The notes under the pieces: model-generated
What the model was told of the DNA's origin: nothing
What the model saw: the letters and a program-made list of their open reading frames with translations, nothing else
Databases searched by the model: none
Made by a program: the position numbers and the translations under genes
Shown here: positions 1 through 10,644 of the stretch, piece after piece
Layout: each line of letters starts with the position of its first letter
How positions within the stretch are numbered: position 1 is the stretch's first letter
Source: Apiotrichum sp. Y4204
Lineage: Eukaryota; Basidiomycota; Tremellomycetes; Trichosporonales; Trichosporonaceae
Length of the DNA: 64,000 nt
Direction: 5' to 3'
Assembly (NCBI GenBank): GCA_025531455.1
Contig: JAMYHL010000003.1
Coordinates: forward strand, 248,001 to 312,000

Positions 1-623
1 CTACGGCAAGCTGAACGCAACCGAGTTTGACGATAAGGTCTCCAACTCGCGCCTGCTGCTCGGTATCGGCCGCCCAGGCCTCAGCCCATCCCCGTACCGC
101 GCGCTCGCCCGTGGCGTGCCCTTCCTCAATGTCGACATGGGCCACAACATGTTCCAGCACAACTCGCTTGCAACCCTGGGAGAGCCGTGAGTGGGGAGAA
201 ATGAGTGGGGCTGACGAAAGATACGTCTACAATGTCAAGACGGGCAACTATACGGGCTTTGCGGAGGCGATTGCGAAGGCTATGGAGACACCAATTAAAC
301 CGTGAGTCGAGGAAGCGGGGCTGGGTCTGGGTCTGGACTGCAGACGCACGGGAGCCCTGAAAAGCGGCGGCCCCAGGTGTTCTATTTCACTGTTCTATAC
401 CGCCTGCCCCACATCCCACCACGACCCTTATTACTGACACCTCAGATGGATCGCCCCGTGGATGGAGATGAAGGCGTTTGACAAGCGCATGCGGGACTTT
501 ATCGAGCGCGACTGGCGGTCCGAGGCGGCCGAAATCCTCGAGCAGCGAATTGCAGGCAACGAGACGCAGCTCCAGTTCCCCAACAGCCGGGAGGCCGGCA
601 AGCTGGACATCTTCGAGCTCTAG
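1..623 (+). CDS. C-terminal part of a GT18 (Mgat5-like) N-acetylglucosaminyltransferase
   Basis: The gene enters from the left edge. Three exons are visible (<1-186, 221-301, 446-623), joined by introns of 34 and 144 nt with GTGAGT donors, and the frame is maintained through both. The segment contains a GIGRPGLSPSPYRALARG stretch, then FLN, and ends with an EPYVYNV...ETPIKPW...M region before the stop. This order resembles the donor-sugar-binding end of the alpha-1,6-mannosylglycoprotein 6-beta-N-acetylglucosaminyltransferase family (GT18), where a G-x-G-x-P-x-x-G-P-S-P-x-x-A-L-A-x-G segment is followed by FLNP and later by PY/PHVW. By family knowledge the protein would be a Golgi type II enzyme branching N-glycans. 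The N-terminal two thirds are outside the window, so anchor and catalytic residues cannot be checked. The family assignment rests on pattern memory and is moderate. Confidence 0.6.
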
Positions 624-983
624 TGGCCCAGCAGCTAGCGGAGAGTGGCAACAGCCACGGCGACGTGAAGCCGCCACTTGCAATTGTGCGCTTTCATTGT
701 CTCAATCTCTGGTTCTGTTCCTAGGTGGAGCGACCTCCCACTTGATTTCTGTGCCGTGGCTTGGCGTGGCTTGCGTTTGTCGCAAAGTCGCCGCCGGTGG
801 CGCCCGCGCGCGCCCTGTAGATTAGATATAAATACCCCCCCCCCCCCACTCGGATCCCTACATTGTGAACTTGGCATGGATAGACAGCTGGTACTCGCGA
901 TAGTGCGGAGACAGCACGCGAAGCGAGCGCACTCAGGACATAATTTTGATGGAACACTGCATTTCTATGACGAGGTCTGAGCT
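624..983. other. 3'-3' intergenic with a TATA-like box and poly-C run
   Basis: Interval between two convergent genes. It holds a TATAAATA-type box near 829-836, a run of about 13 C directly after it, and a 34-codon ORF (876-980, +) of no recognisable family. The rest would be 3' UTR sequence of the flanking genes. Confidence 0.5.
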
Positions 984-2201
984 CTACACCCTCTCACTCG
1001 CGTGCTGCACGCGCTCGATATCCACCATGGGCAAATCGCTCGCGCCAAAGTTGGCCGGGGGCCGTTTGTTCCTGCCTTTGCGGTGCGCCTCGGTCGGCAC
1101 AAACGTGTACATGAACCCATTGAGTGCGCTCGCGGTGATGGCCGCGCTCCAGTGCACCCACGCCGAGGAGAGGTTGCCATTGGCCGCCATGAGCCCAAAG
1201 CATCGTGCGGGATTAAGAGCTGGCGTGAGTATTAGACTTGTGGACTTGTGGACTTGTGGTCCATAATCTCCACGTCCACTTACAAACACCATTCCACCCG
1301 GGGCGAACGTTTCCCGTGCCGAACCCCGCGAGGGCGACCACCGCGCCGACGAGGACGGGCCCCACCGCGGGGCCGTAGATGCGTGCCTGGCGGGGGTCGA
1401 GGCCGACGCCGTACGCGAGAAACACGACGACGAGGTACGTGCCGAGTTCGAGGACAAACGCGTCGCGTTTCGGGATGAGCGCAAAGTCGATGGAGCACCC
1501 TCCGACAATGTGCTAAAGCGTCAGCAAACAACACTACAGAATAGCAGTGTTTATTTTCTTACTTGGGGGAAATAGAACTTTGACCCGCCGAGACCAAGCT
1601 TGAGCCACCACGCGCCGGCGACGGCACCGAGTATCTGCCCGCCAACGTAGAAGAGCATGCGGGGGAGGGTACACAGGCCCGCGAAATACGTCGAGAGCGT
1701 GATGAACGGGTTGAGGTGCCCGCCGCTCGCGGGCGCCGCGGCGTACAGGAACAGCGTGATCGTTGCCCAGGTCGTGAGTGTCTGCGCACACGTTACTGCC
1801 AGCGGGGAGGAAGTGGACATGTGTTTCCCCAGCGAGTTGGCGAGCGTCCCGCTAAGGAAGACTTGGCAACCAGTACCTAGGCATTAACACTTAGCTCGCT
1901 CCGCGCGGCGCCAGCACTTACCCACACACTCAATGACCGCTGCTTTCCAGTATATCGGCTGGATGAACCCGGGGAGATCGATCGAGTCGCGGATGTTGGT
2001 GAGGCGCGTCGCGTCCGGCGTCGCCTTGTCCGCGTACTTGCAGAACGCGAGGTTGCCGCCGATGCGCCCTGCGAAGGGGAGGGCGTGTCCTCCGAGCGAG
2101 TCGTAGGAGCTTACGCTGGCATCGTCGGATGGCGGGGCTTTGGCGCTGGGGCTCGGGCTGGGGTCGTGGTTGTGTGTGTGGTTGGGCGGGGGGCGGAACA
2201 T
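984..2201 (-). CDS. Aquaporin-like MIP family channel
   Basis: Four exons on the minus strand (2201-1922, 1876-1563, 1512-1284, 1219-984) sum to 1059 nt, 352 residues. All junctions keep frame and use GTAAG donors. The start at 2201 (MFRPPP) skips a poorly conserved upstream in-frame ATG at 2345. After a ~90-residue polar N-terminus, VIECVGTGCQVFLSGTLA is the typical first helix of MIP channels. The first pore half-loop reads SGGHLNPF and the second SLNPARCFG. Members normally carry NPA in both loops, so the first loop is altered (NPF), and the usual D/R after the second NPA-R is C. The family moves water, glycerol or other small neutral solutes across membranes; substrate is not predictable here. 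It converges with the GT18 gene. Six membrane-spanning segments are consistent with length. Family identity is firm. Confidence 0.88.
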
Positions 2202-3991
2202 TGTGAGCTTGCAGTTTGAGTGTTCTCGAGATGCGGGTGTGGATGGGATGTGGAACGTCAGCCACCTGCCTTTATCTGTTCTTGCGGATTTGTCAGTTTT
2301 GCATGTGCATGTTCTGACTGTCGCTAGGATACTGCTTTGCGGCATGACATGGCACTACGGCAACCTTGTGGAGCTGAAAGGGAGCACAAAGTCTAGAATC
2401 TTTAGAAAGGTAAAAGTTGGTGGGAAGAACCAGCAAAGAAAAAGCAGTCCAGAATGGGATGTCTGACCAAGACAAAAATCACGTGCAAGCGGGACTGGTA
2501 CGCGGTACGGCACCACTCTCCACTTTGGCAGCAAGCCCCGCAAGCCGCAAGCGAGCACTTGAGCACCCCTGTGCCGCAACATTACAACACCAGGGTCGAG
2601 ACATGTGATTGATGCATGGCTGGAGCCTTGCTGGGAAGCTGAGGAGCTTGGAACAAGCTCAACGTTGGACAAAACAGAGTTTGACAACTGCCACGCGCGG
2701 AGCAGAGTCGTGCCGCAATCTATCCAGATTCAGCAATCTCTGCATCCACCCCTCGGCGGCACATCTCACTCCGCACTCTGCTCTCCGCTCACTGCTCGCC
2801 TGCACACCATCATAGATCGTAGAGCGGACACGGCGCGGAGCATGTCGGCGGCATCTCGGAGTCGGTGCTGCCGGATTCTAGCAGTTCGGAGGTCAAAAGA
2901 CTTGTACAAGGTCAGATACCAGAATCCAGAATCCGGAGCGGACCCCATCCATCACGACCCATCACACATTTCATCCCCAGCCATCTCATCATCCCCATCG
3001 CGACTCTGACTCCACCCGTGGACGGCGACGTACACTGACAACTGAGACCCTGACATCCCGACCTCGGGTGGACGCCAGCAGTCCGGCAGATTAGCAGTGG
3101 GGCCTGCGTCGACGAACACTCCCCACCCCCCACTCCCACTCCCACTCCCTCGTCTTGCGATTGATCTGGCGCCCTTCGGCTCTGGCGAGCGCGCCGCGGC
3201 CCTCCACGATCCACGGGACTGACACTGATTTCCGGCGCCCACGGCGCTGCTGGCCGCGGCCTCGCCTCGGTCAGCGCCGCCCTCCGGCGCCCTCCGCTGC
3301 TCCCGCCTCCGACGCCGGCGCGGCGATCGAGATGAAAGCGCTTATTGCGGATCTGCCTGGAGATGATCGAAAAACGGAGAAAAGAGACAAAGAAAAAAAC
3401 TGTTCATGCCCCACCGAGACTGGTGCCCTGGTTGGTGGGTGCGCTCGGTGGAGTCGGCGGTCGGCGGTCGGTGCTCGGCCCTCGGCACGGTAGTCGGCGG
3501 TCGAAGTGGAGACACCCATTCCCGCGATGCTGGATCACTAACGTATTCACGGGCACGCACCTGCAGTTTGCAGTAGTATTGGTGACGTTCGCAGGCACTC
3601 CACGGCGGGCATATGTCGTCGCGCTACGCGTGCCCTCTCAACCCCCGAAAGAGAAGGAGCAGAGAGCAGGTGCAATTTTCTCCATCCCCAGGCCCCCAGC
3701 AAGCATCTTTGACAGTATGCACCTGCATCTCAACCGAGCGTTCCACACCTCCGTGGGATTCCTCGGGTCTTGCTGGTCACGGCCATGGGGATTGGAGGAT
3801 GGAAGCGGGGGGCGACGATGGCCGCGCAAAAGCAGAGAGAACAGGCGCTCGAGATGCTTCTAGACATGCATCCATCTCCTTGGCAGACTTCAACTTCTGC
3901 GACTCTTTATCTTGTTCAGCTCGCTTCGCGGAGCTTCAAGAACCCGAGGTCGAGGCTCTTCCACACCCCCTCCCCCCCCACAAACCACGGT
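2202..3991. other. Divergent promoter region between aquaporin and histidine kinase genes
   Basis: No convincing gene. The stretch has short C/T-rich microsatellite-like sequence (CCCACT repeats near 3122-3147), an A-rich patch near 3360-3400 and pyrimidine-rich sequence just before the kinase start. It should contain the promoters and 5' UTRs of both flanking genes, which are transcribed away from each other. Confidence 0.5.
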
Positions 3992-6900
3992 ATGAACGCC
4001 CTCGACGATTCCCTCCCGCCCATTGTGGCCGCCGTCCCTATCGCCTCCTCGACTCATCCTCATGCCCAACCCGCCGACGTCCCAGCACCGACACCAGCAG
4101 CGCTCCCTGCGCCAGTCCCCAAGCTCCCCCATCTCACGACCCCCGCACGGCCACTTTCCGCGCGGCCACCTTCCACACGGCCATCTTCCGCGCGGCCACC
4201 TTCCCCGCCGCCAGCCTATCCCCCATGTGGCTCCAACTTCCTGCGCCATCTCCGCACGCACGGCCGCGCAACATCCACTTCGTACCCGTTCCCCTCCTCC
4301 CCGCCCCGCTGCCCCACACCGCTCACACCGCCGCTCTCGTCATCCCCGCGCTCGTCACATTCCGACGAGCGGCTGTGGGGCCACGACCGCGGCGGTTCTT
4401 GGCGGACATCTCCCCCTGAACGGCGGTGCGAGTGCCCCACTCTCACCTTTTCCGGACCGAGTCACCGCCGCAGCGCAAGTCTGAGCGGGGGCGACCACTC
4501 AGCAGCGCGCAGCGAGCGCTCGCAAGTCCCGGACCTCGAAAGTTTCCAGCAGTTTCAGCCGCATCAGCACCACCCGCAATGTCCGCGCTTCCGCCGGCGC
4601 CAGTCGAACGCGAGCTCTGTTTCCATCACAGAGTCCCTCCCCGCCGGCCGCCTCGATCTGTCCGGCTCGACCTCTCTGGCCCGCCGCCGCTCCAATGCCT
4701 CACCGGAAAGCCACCCGCATTTCCGGCGCACATCCACGCCGACGCTCTGCCGCCGCCCCATCCTTCCGCACGAGCCGCGCACAGGCGACCGCGACGATCG
4801 CCTCACTACAGGCCACATGTGGGCTCCGCCGCTGTTCCCCCCGCCAGCGGCGTTTACCCAGCCAGTCCCGCCGCGTACCCCATCTCCGCGCCTGGACCAC
4901 TCGGAGCCACAGGCACCTGCCCCGGTCCCGGCGCCTGAGCCCCAGCTCAAGAGTCCCATCGCGATACCGTACCATCACGCCGAGTGGAATGAGGCAGTCT
5001 TCGGCTCATCACTGCCTGCAAAACCCCCGCAGTACGTGCATGGGTACGACTATCCGCCCCACGTCCCAGGGTACGAATACCCGCCCCGGCTGCGGCGGCG
5101 TGCGAGCGTCACCCGCCGCTCGCGGACCAATCTCTCGGGACAGCTCACGAACCTCGCCGAAGAGTGCGCAAGGGGGTGGCACGAGTTTGCGCTCGCGTAC
5201 TCCCAAGGCTCGTTTGATCCGCTACATACCCCGCTATTCCCCGGCTCGCCGCGGCATGACACGACAATGCCGATGAAGGAGGGTCAGCACCACAAGGTCC
5301 AAATGTTCACCACTGAGCGGCACCACTCTGAGCGCCACCCGTCCCTCCACCGGCCTACTTCTGCGCCCCACTCGCCTGTGGTATCCACGCGGCAGCGCCA
5401 GCTCCACGACGACGACGACGACGAGCACCACACCCACGGCCACCCCCAGGGACATGCTCCGTTGCATCCGCACGACGTCTGTCCACACAGCCTCATGAAC
5501 CACCCGCCAGAGTCGGACTATTACGACCGTCCGCCCCACAAGCCGGAAACTGCGTCTGTGGTACAGTCTGTGGCACAGCCCGGGGATTATAGCAAATACA
5601 AAAACATTCGGCACCCAGATGAGATTCGCGCCTTTTACGAGACGCACGGATTCCTTCCGGCCCCGATGCCGCCAAACGAGGCCGAGCGCCTCAAGGCGCT
5701 GTACAGCTTCAATATCCTCCAGACGGGCAGCGATCTCAACTTTGACCGCATCGTGCACATGACCAAGCTCGTGTTCAACTCGCGCCTTGCGTTTTTGTCG
5801 CTGCTCGACAGCGAGGCGCACTGGTACAAGTCGTACTCGGGCCTCGGGTATTCTGTGAACGACATGCGGCGGTCTGTAGGGTTCTGTGCGCACGTCGTGC
5901 TGTTGAACAGCGACGAACCGTTCGTGGTACTGGATACGACCAAGGACTGGAGGTTCAAGAACAGCCCCGTCGTGAAGAACTACCCGCGCATGAGATTCTA
6001 CGCGGGTGCCCCGCTCCGCACTGCTGATGGGTACAATCTCGGGACATTGGCCGTGGCCGATGACCGGCCCCGCTCCGAGTTCTCCCCGCGCTCGCGTCTC
6101 ATTCTTAAAGAGTTTGCCGCGATTGTCATGCGCGAGCTCGAGCTCTGGCGCGACCGGCTGCAGCTGCGCGTCCGTGACCGCGTACAGCAGTCAATGGAGA
6201 ACTTTACCCGCGAATGCCTTGAGATCAGGGACGAGGACCTCGTCGGCAAGACACACATGGACATGCACCTCAACCACGTGTATCGCCGCGCGGCCGAGCT
6301 CATTATGACAACCCTCGATCTCGACGGGTGTACAATCTTGGATATCGGGCAGTTTGAGCGCGTCGAGCTGCGCGCGCCGGACGACTCTACATTCGTGACC
6401 TACCAGGCGAATCCGTACTCGTCGCACGCGGGCGCATCTATGCAAGCGACAGAGTGCGCAAGCTTGAGCGGCGACATCCCTCCCGCCTCGTTCCCCATCC
6501 TAGCGACCACCTCTCCTCAAGAACTGCGGGCACGCTCCCTCGAACCCTACCAGTACGAGCACGTCTCCCATTTCCTCACCGAGCATCGCGACGGGCGTAT
6601 CTTCAACGTGCCCCCGCCGTGGCTCCGCTGGGTGTTCCCCAAGAGTATCAAGTACGCGATGGTGGTGCCCATCATGGGCATCGACCAGCAGCCATTCGCG
6701 ATGATCACGGCACACACGCACGATAAGGGCAAGCAGTTCCTCGAGGGCTTTGAACTGCAGTTCCTCCGCGCTATCGGTGCGATCATCCTCTCGGCCGTGC
6801 TCCGCCGCAAGACTGTCCTCGCCGACCGGTCCAAGAATGTCATCATCTCGTCGGTAAGCCACGAGCTGCGTACCCCTCTGCACGGGATGCTGGCCGCCGG

Positions 6901-9239
6901 CGAGCTTCTCTCAGATACGCCGCTGGATACCGCCCAGGAGGCGTTCCTCGCGACGCTCCGCACATGCGGCCTTCAGCTCATCGAGACGGTGAACCACGTT
7001 CTCGATTTTGCAAAGCTCAGCATTGAAGGCAAGGACCACACGACGCGCCAGATACAATTCCGTCGCGTCGACCTCGCCGAGCTCATTCACTCCACTCTTG
7101 AAGGGTGCTGGCTTGGCCAGCGCGCGCGCCAGATGCAGATGATGGACTGCGATAGCGACCTCGGGTGCTTCTACTCGCCAGAACACAAGGAACTCTTGCC
7201 GGCCGAGCAGCGGCTCAACATCCAGCAAAACCTCTCCAACGTCGAGTCTGTGCTGGACGTCGGGTTCCGCCCAAAGGGCTGGAACGTCATTTGCGAAACG
7301 GGCGGTCTGCGGCGCATCATCATGAACTTGTACAACAACTCGCTCAAGTACACGAAAGAGGGATATGTGCAGATTGCGCTGCGCGAACTGCCGCACCCGC
7401 CGGGGGAGCGGCGTATTCCGGTCGAGATCCGCGTCATCGACACGGGCAAGGGCATTGGACAGGAGTTCCTCAAGAACCAGATGTTCCAGCCGTTTGCCCA
7501 GGAGAATCCGCTGCAGCCCGGAACCGGGCTTGGACTCGCCATCGTGGGGAATATCGTCACTTCCGACGCGATGCGCGGCAACCTCAATGTCTACTCTGCC
7601 GAAGACGTGGGTACCGAGATCCGTATTCAGTTTGAGGTGGAGACGGTCGATGAGGACGAGGACGGCGCGCCGCTTCCTGGCCTCAACTCGACCTTCGGCA
7701 CGGGATACAAGCTCGCGTTTGTAAACTACACGCCATCGCACCGCGGGTTGCACCTCCAGGCCGAGGTGCTGGGCAACTACGCGCGGTGCCACGGTTTCAG
7801 CGTGACGGACAACCTGGCCGAGGCGGACATTATCATCGTAAACGAAGCCGAGGGCGTCACGCAGGACATTCGCGAATCATATGGCGAGCGCCCCATGCTG
7901 CTTGTCATCTCGTTCAAGATCCAGGACATGAAGACACTCGAGGCCATGGGCCGCACAAAGGCGTACACTGGTATTCTGTACAAGCCCTTGGGCATCGCAC
8001 CTTTCGTGCGCGCCCTCGAGGCGGCAGTCGCATGGACAAGGGACCCACACAACCCCGAGCTTCTCGGCGCGCTCGCGTACCTGCGCAAATTCGATGACCG
8101 CCGGGAAAGCATGAGCATGAACTCCGGCAGCGACCCGTTCGGCAGAGTGAAAGATGCGTCAAGAATGCTCCTCGCTCACCGGCCTCGCACGCCTCTCGGC
8201 AGCCTGTCGACCCCCAGCTCGTCCCCCTCCTCCTCGGCCAGCCGCCACCCTCCGAGCCTGACCATCGAGTCGCCCTCGCCCGCGTCCTCGGTCCCCTCTG
8301 CGTCGTGCCCGCCCCACCATCCGCGCGGCATGCGCATCCGCCCGCTCCCCTCCCGCGCATTCAGCGCCCCCCTCGCCCCCGGATCAGGCATCATGCACCC
8401 CGCTGGCCGGGTCACCGCCACCACCGCCACTTCGACGGCACCAACGACGCCAATAACATGCATTCAATCTCCCGACATCCCGCGCCCGTCGAGCAGCGCG
8501 GCATCGAGCGTCGGCTCAAACGTGACTGGCTTCTCGACCGTGTCGATTGCGGACGGCGGAGTCATGCTCGCCTCGTGCCAGCCACAACACCATACCCCGC
8601 TCGGCGGCGAGCTCCGCCACTGCCGCCCGCCGCGCATAATGGTCGTCGAGGATAACCCCATTAACCGCCGCGTGCTGATTGCGCTGCTCAAGAAGCGCCA
8701 GTTTGAGTACACCGAGGCGGTGAACGGTGCCGTTGGCGTGGAGCTGTTCCGGTCCTCGCCGCCAAACTACTGGGAGTGAGTAGATGATAGAAGATCCCAG
8801 ACTTTATCCCGTATTTGTTTGCTAACCCCAGTGCAATCCTCATGGACATTACGATGCCGGTGATGGACGGCCTGGAAGCCACGCGGGCGGTGCGGCGAAT
8901 CGAGTCGGCACGCCGCGCGCTGTGCCCGAACCAGACGAGCGATATACCGCCGCCGTCGCCGCTCGGTCCGCCCTTCGACCCGAGCTGCCCCTCAAACGTC
9001 CTCCTCCCCCCGATGCCGGTGCTCGACAACCACACCAAGATCTTTGCTCTGACAGGCCTCGCAACAGTAGACGATAAGCGCAAGGCGTTTGCGTCCGGCG
9101 TAGATGGATAGTGGGTGCGATAACTTAGTGCATTACTGACAATAGCCTCGTCAAACCCGTTTCCCTTGGCACCCTCGATCTCCTGTTCAAGAGTGCGTTC
9201 CCGCCCATGTCCTTGCTCACTCCAGAAATCGGTTTCTAG
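3992..9239 (+). CDS. GAF-domain hybrid histidine kinase (HisKA-HATPase-receiver)
   Basis: Exons 3992-8775, 8832-9110 and 9146-9239 give 5157 nt, 1718 residues. Start 3992 (MNALDD) is preferred over the in-frame ATG at 3770, because the upstream segment looks like 5' UTR. Residues 1-560 are a proline/serine/histidine-rich disordered region. A GAF domain lies at about 565-720 and a second GAF-like segment at about 765-940. The dimerisation box SHELRTPLHG has phospho-acceptor His957. The ATPase N box (NLYNNSLKY), G1 (DTGKGIG) and G2 (GTGLGLAIV) follow at about 1105-1215. A REC-like segment at about 1237-1350 lacks the acidic and Asp signature. A true receiver at 1548-1718 has VVEDNP, Asp1600 in ILMDITMP and Lys1691 in YLVKP. 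Both introns fall inside the receiver. By family knowledge it relays phosphate to an Hpt protein such as Ypd1; the signal is unknown. Confidence 0.93.
4135..4210 (+). repeat. Short tandem repeat coding for S/T-A/T-R-P-P units
   Basis: Imperfect repeats of a roughly 15-18 nt unit (CGCGGCCACCTTCC-like, alternating with ACACGGCCATCTTCC-like) inside the kinase N-terminal region. They encode repeated xARPPS/xTRPSS units in the disordered tail. Confidence 0.6.
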
Positions 9240-9286
9240 CCTGTACTTTTTCTTCGGTCTCACTCGTGTGTACAACTAGGCTCGCC

Positions 9287-9363
9287 GTGGTATTTGTACG
9301 GTCAAGTGATATCTGTACGGTCAAGTGGTATCTGTACGGTCAAGTGGTATCTGTACGGTCGAT
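9287..9363. repeat. 19-bp tandem repeat downstream of the kinase gene
   Basis: Roughly four copies of GTCAAGTGGTATCTGTACG in direct head-to-tail order, with the first copy diverged (TATTTG for TATCTG, TGATAT for TGGTAT). It lies just after the kinase stop codon, in the short gap between two convergent genes, so it may be in its 3' UTR. Confidence 0.85.
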
Positions 9364-9496
9364 GGGAGTGTACCCGATGCATTGATTATAACTGATAGTG
9401 ATGATGTCTACCACTTGTGCGTAGCCCCATGTCTTCCCTCCACCCTCATCCCCGGCTCGACAGCTGGTCCCTCTTATGAACAGTCGGGTGCGGTCA

Positions 9497-10273
9497 TCAA
9501 CTACCCTCCTCGCGCCAGCGTTGCCGGCGTCTATTGGATCGGGTGGTCCTGCGCGTAGGCGTCTCGGCTTCCCCCTCAGCGCATGGCGTATTCCCGGACG
9601 TCGGCCCTGATTCCTGTGCGAGCGGCTCCGCTGGCAGAGGGGTCGCACCAGCTTCAGCACGGGCATCACTCCCCGACCCACGCCCACGCATTGGGCGCAC
9701 CGGCACCTCGCCCGCATGAGCGGCACCTTGCCGGTCGGCCATGGCGTGCCGTTGCCGCTCGGCCTTCTTCCACTGTCGCGGGCTACGGGGCTTTGAGGGC
9801 ACAAATGTCGGGTGTTCGACGTATCCCAGCGCCCGCGCCTCTATCGTGAGCGCGCGGCGTGCACTCGGCCTACCCCGGGCTGGCACGACGACGGCGGAAC
9901 TCTGCTCGTACGGCTCCAAAGGGTGGCTCCAGCAAATTTCCCACCACATGTACTCCTCTGGATCCCACGCAGCGTATTCATCGTACGCTCCGTCGCTCTC
10001 GGGTGTTTTGGGGGCAGATGCGTACACTACCGGCGCAGAGGAGGGTGGTATCCCGCTTTTCAACGAGTGTGCGTAGCTCAGCGGCTGGCCGACGACGAGG
10101 AATCCGTCCTCTGCCGCGTAGGTGCGTGTTCCCTCGGCGTCTTCCTTGTCGATGTGCACGAACTCAAACTCGAACTCGGACTCGGTCATGAAGTCTGCCA
10201 TGTCGGTGGCGTCGGAGACTGTCATGGCTTGGTGGCGGTTAGGATGAAGCTCGGAGCTTGCAGAAGTCTGCAC
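9497..10273 (-). CDS. Uncharacterised acidic protein
   Basis: Single uninterrupted frame of 258 codons. Start could be 10273 or the internal ATG at 10225 (MTVSDATDMADF). The N-terminal part is acidic, with an SEFEFEF cluster and a hydrophobic FLVVGQPL patch. The middle is rich in aromatic and acidic residues (EYMWWEICWSHP), and the C-terminal third is basic, Arg/Ala/Gly-rich and probably disordered. No catalytic motif, signal peptide or membrane segment is seen, and I do not recognise the family. It converges on the histidine kinase (257 bp between stops) and diverges from the DUF4246 gene. The compositional structure and the conserved-looking aromatic block argue for a real gene. Function unknown. 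Confidence 0.5.
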   Translation of the reverse strand: MQTSASSELHPNRHQAMTVSDATDMADFMTESEFEFEFVHIDKEDAEGTRTYAAEDGFLVVGQPLSYAHSLKSGIPPSSAPVVYASAPKTPESDGAYDEYAAWDPEEYMWWEICWSHPLEPYEQSSAVVVPARGRPSARRALTIEARALGYVEHPTFVPSKPRSPRQWKKAERQRHAMADRQGAAHAGEVPVRPMRGRGSGSDARAEAGATPLPAEPLAQESGPTSGNTPCAEGEAETPTRRTTRSNRRRQRWREEGS

Positions 10274-10644
10274 TTAAGTATGTCGAGTGTTTGCACCTGG
10301 CCGTCCTCAAGGTCATGTCGAGTCAGTTCCGACTCGGTCAAGAGGGATAACTCATGACGTGGTGTTGTGAGCATCCATGATTCTGAGAGCTGTTGTAGAA
10401 GTTGTTCGGCTCCGATGCACGACGACTCGATCCAGCTCGATCACGGAAACTGTGCAATGTGTGGCGGTGAGATTATGAGACTATGAGATCTTTCGTACCT
10501 TTCGGCGGTGACATCTGAAACTCTCCGATCTGTGATATCTTCATCTCGAGATCTTGCAAGACCTTTGCGATTCACCTCTGACGAACGAGTACTTATACCG
10601 CCTTGCACTCTCTTCCCCCAAATCTAACATTACTCTCACTGACC
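10274..10644. other. Divergent promoter between the acidic protein and DUF4246 genes
   Basis: About 370 bp, less GC-rich than the genes, with several GAGATC/GATCTG-type short motifs and a TTATA element near 10592, about 50 bp before the DUF4246 start. No ORF of note. Confidence 0.5.

Noticed and set aside
5234..7792. Minus-strand ORFs up to 293 codons within the histidine kinase
   Set aside because: Antisense shadows of a strongly conserved coding sequence.
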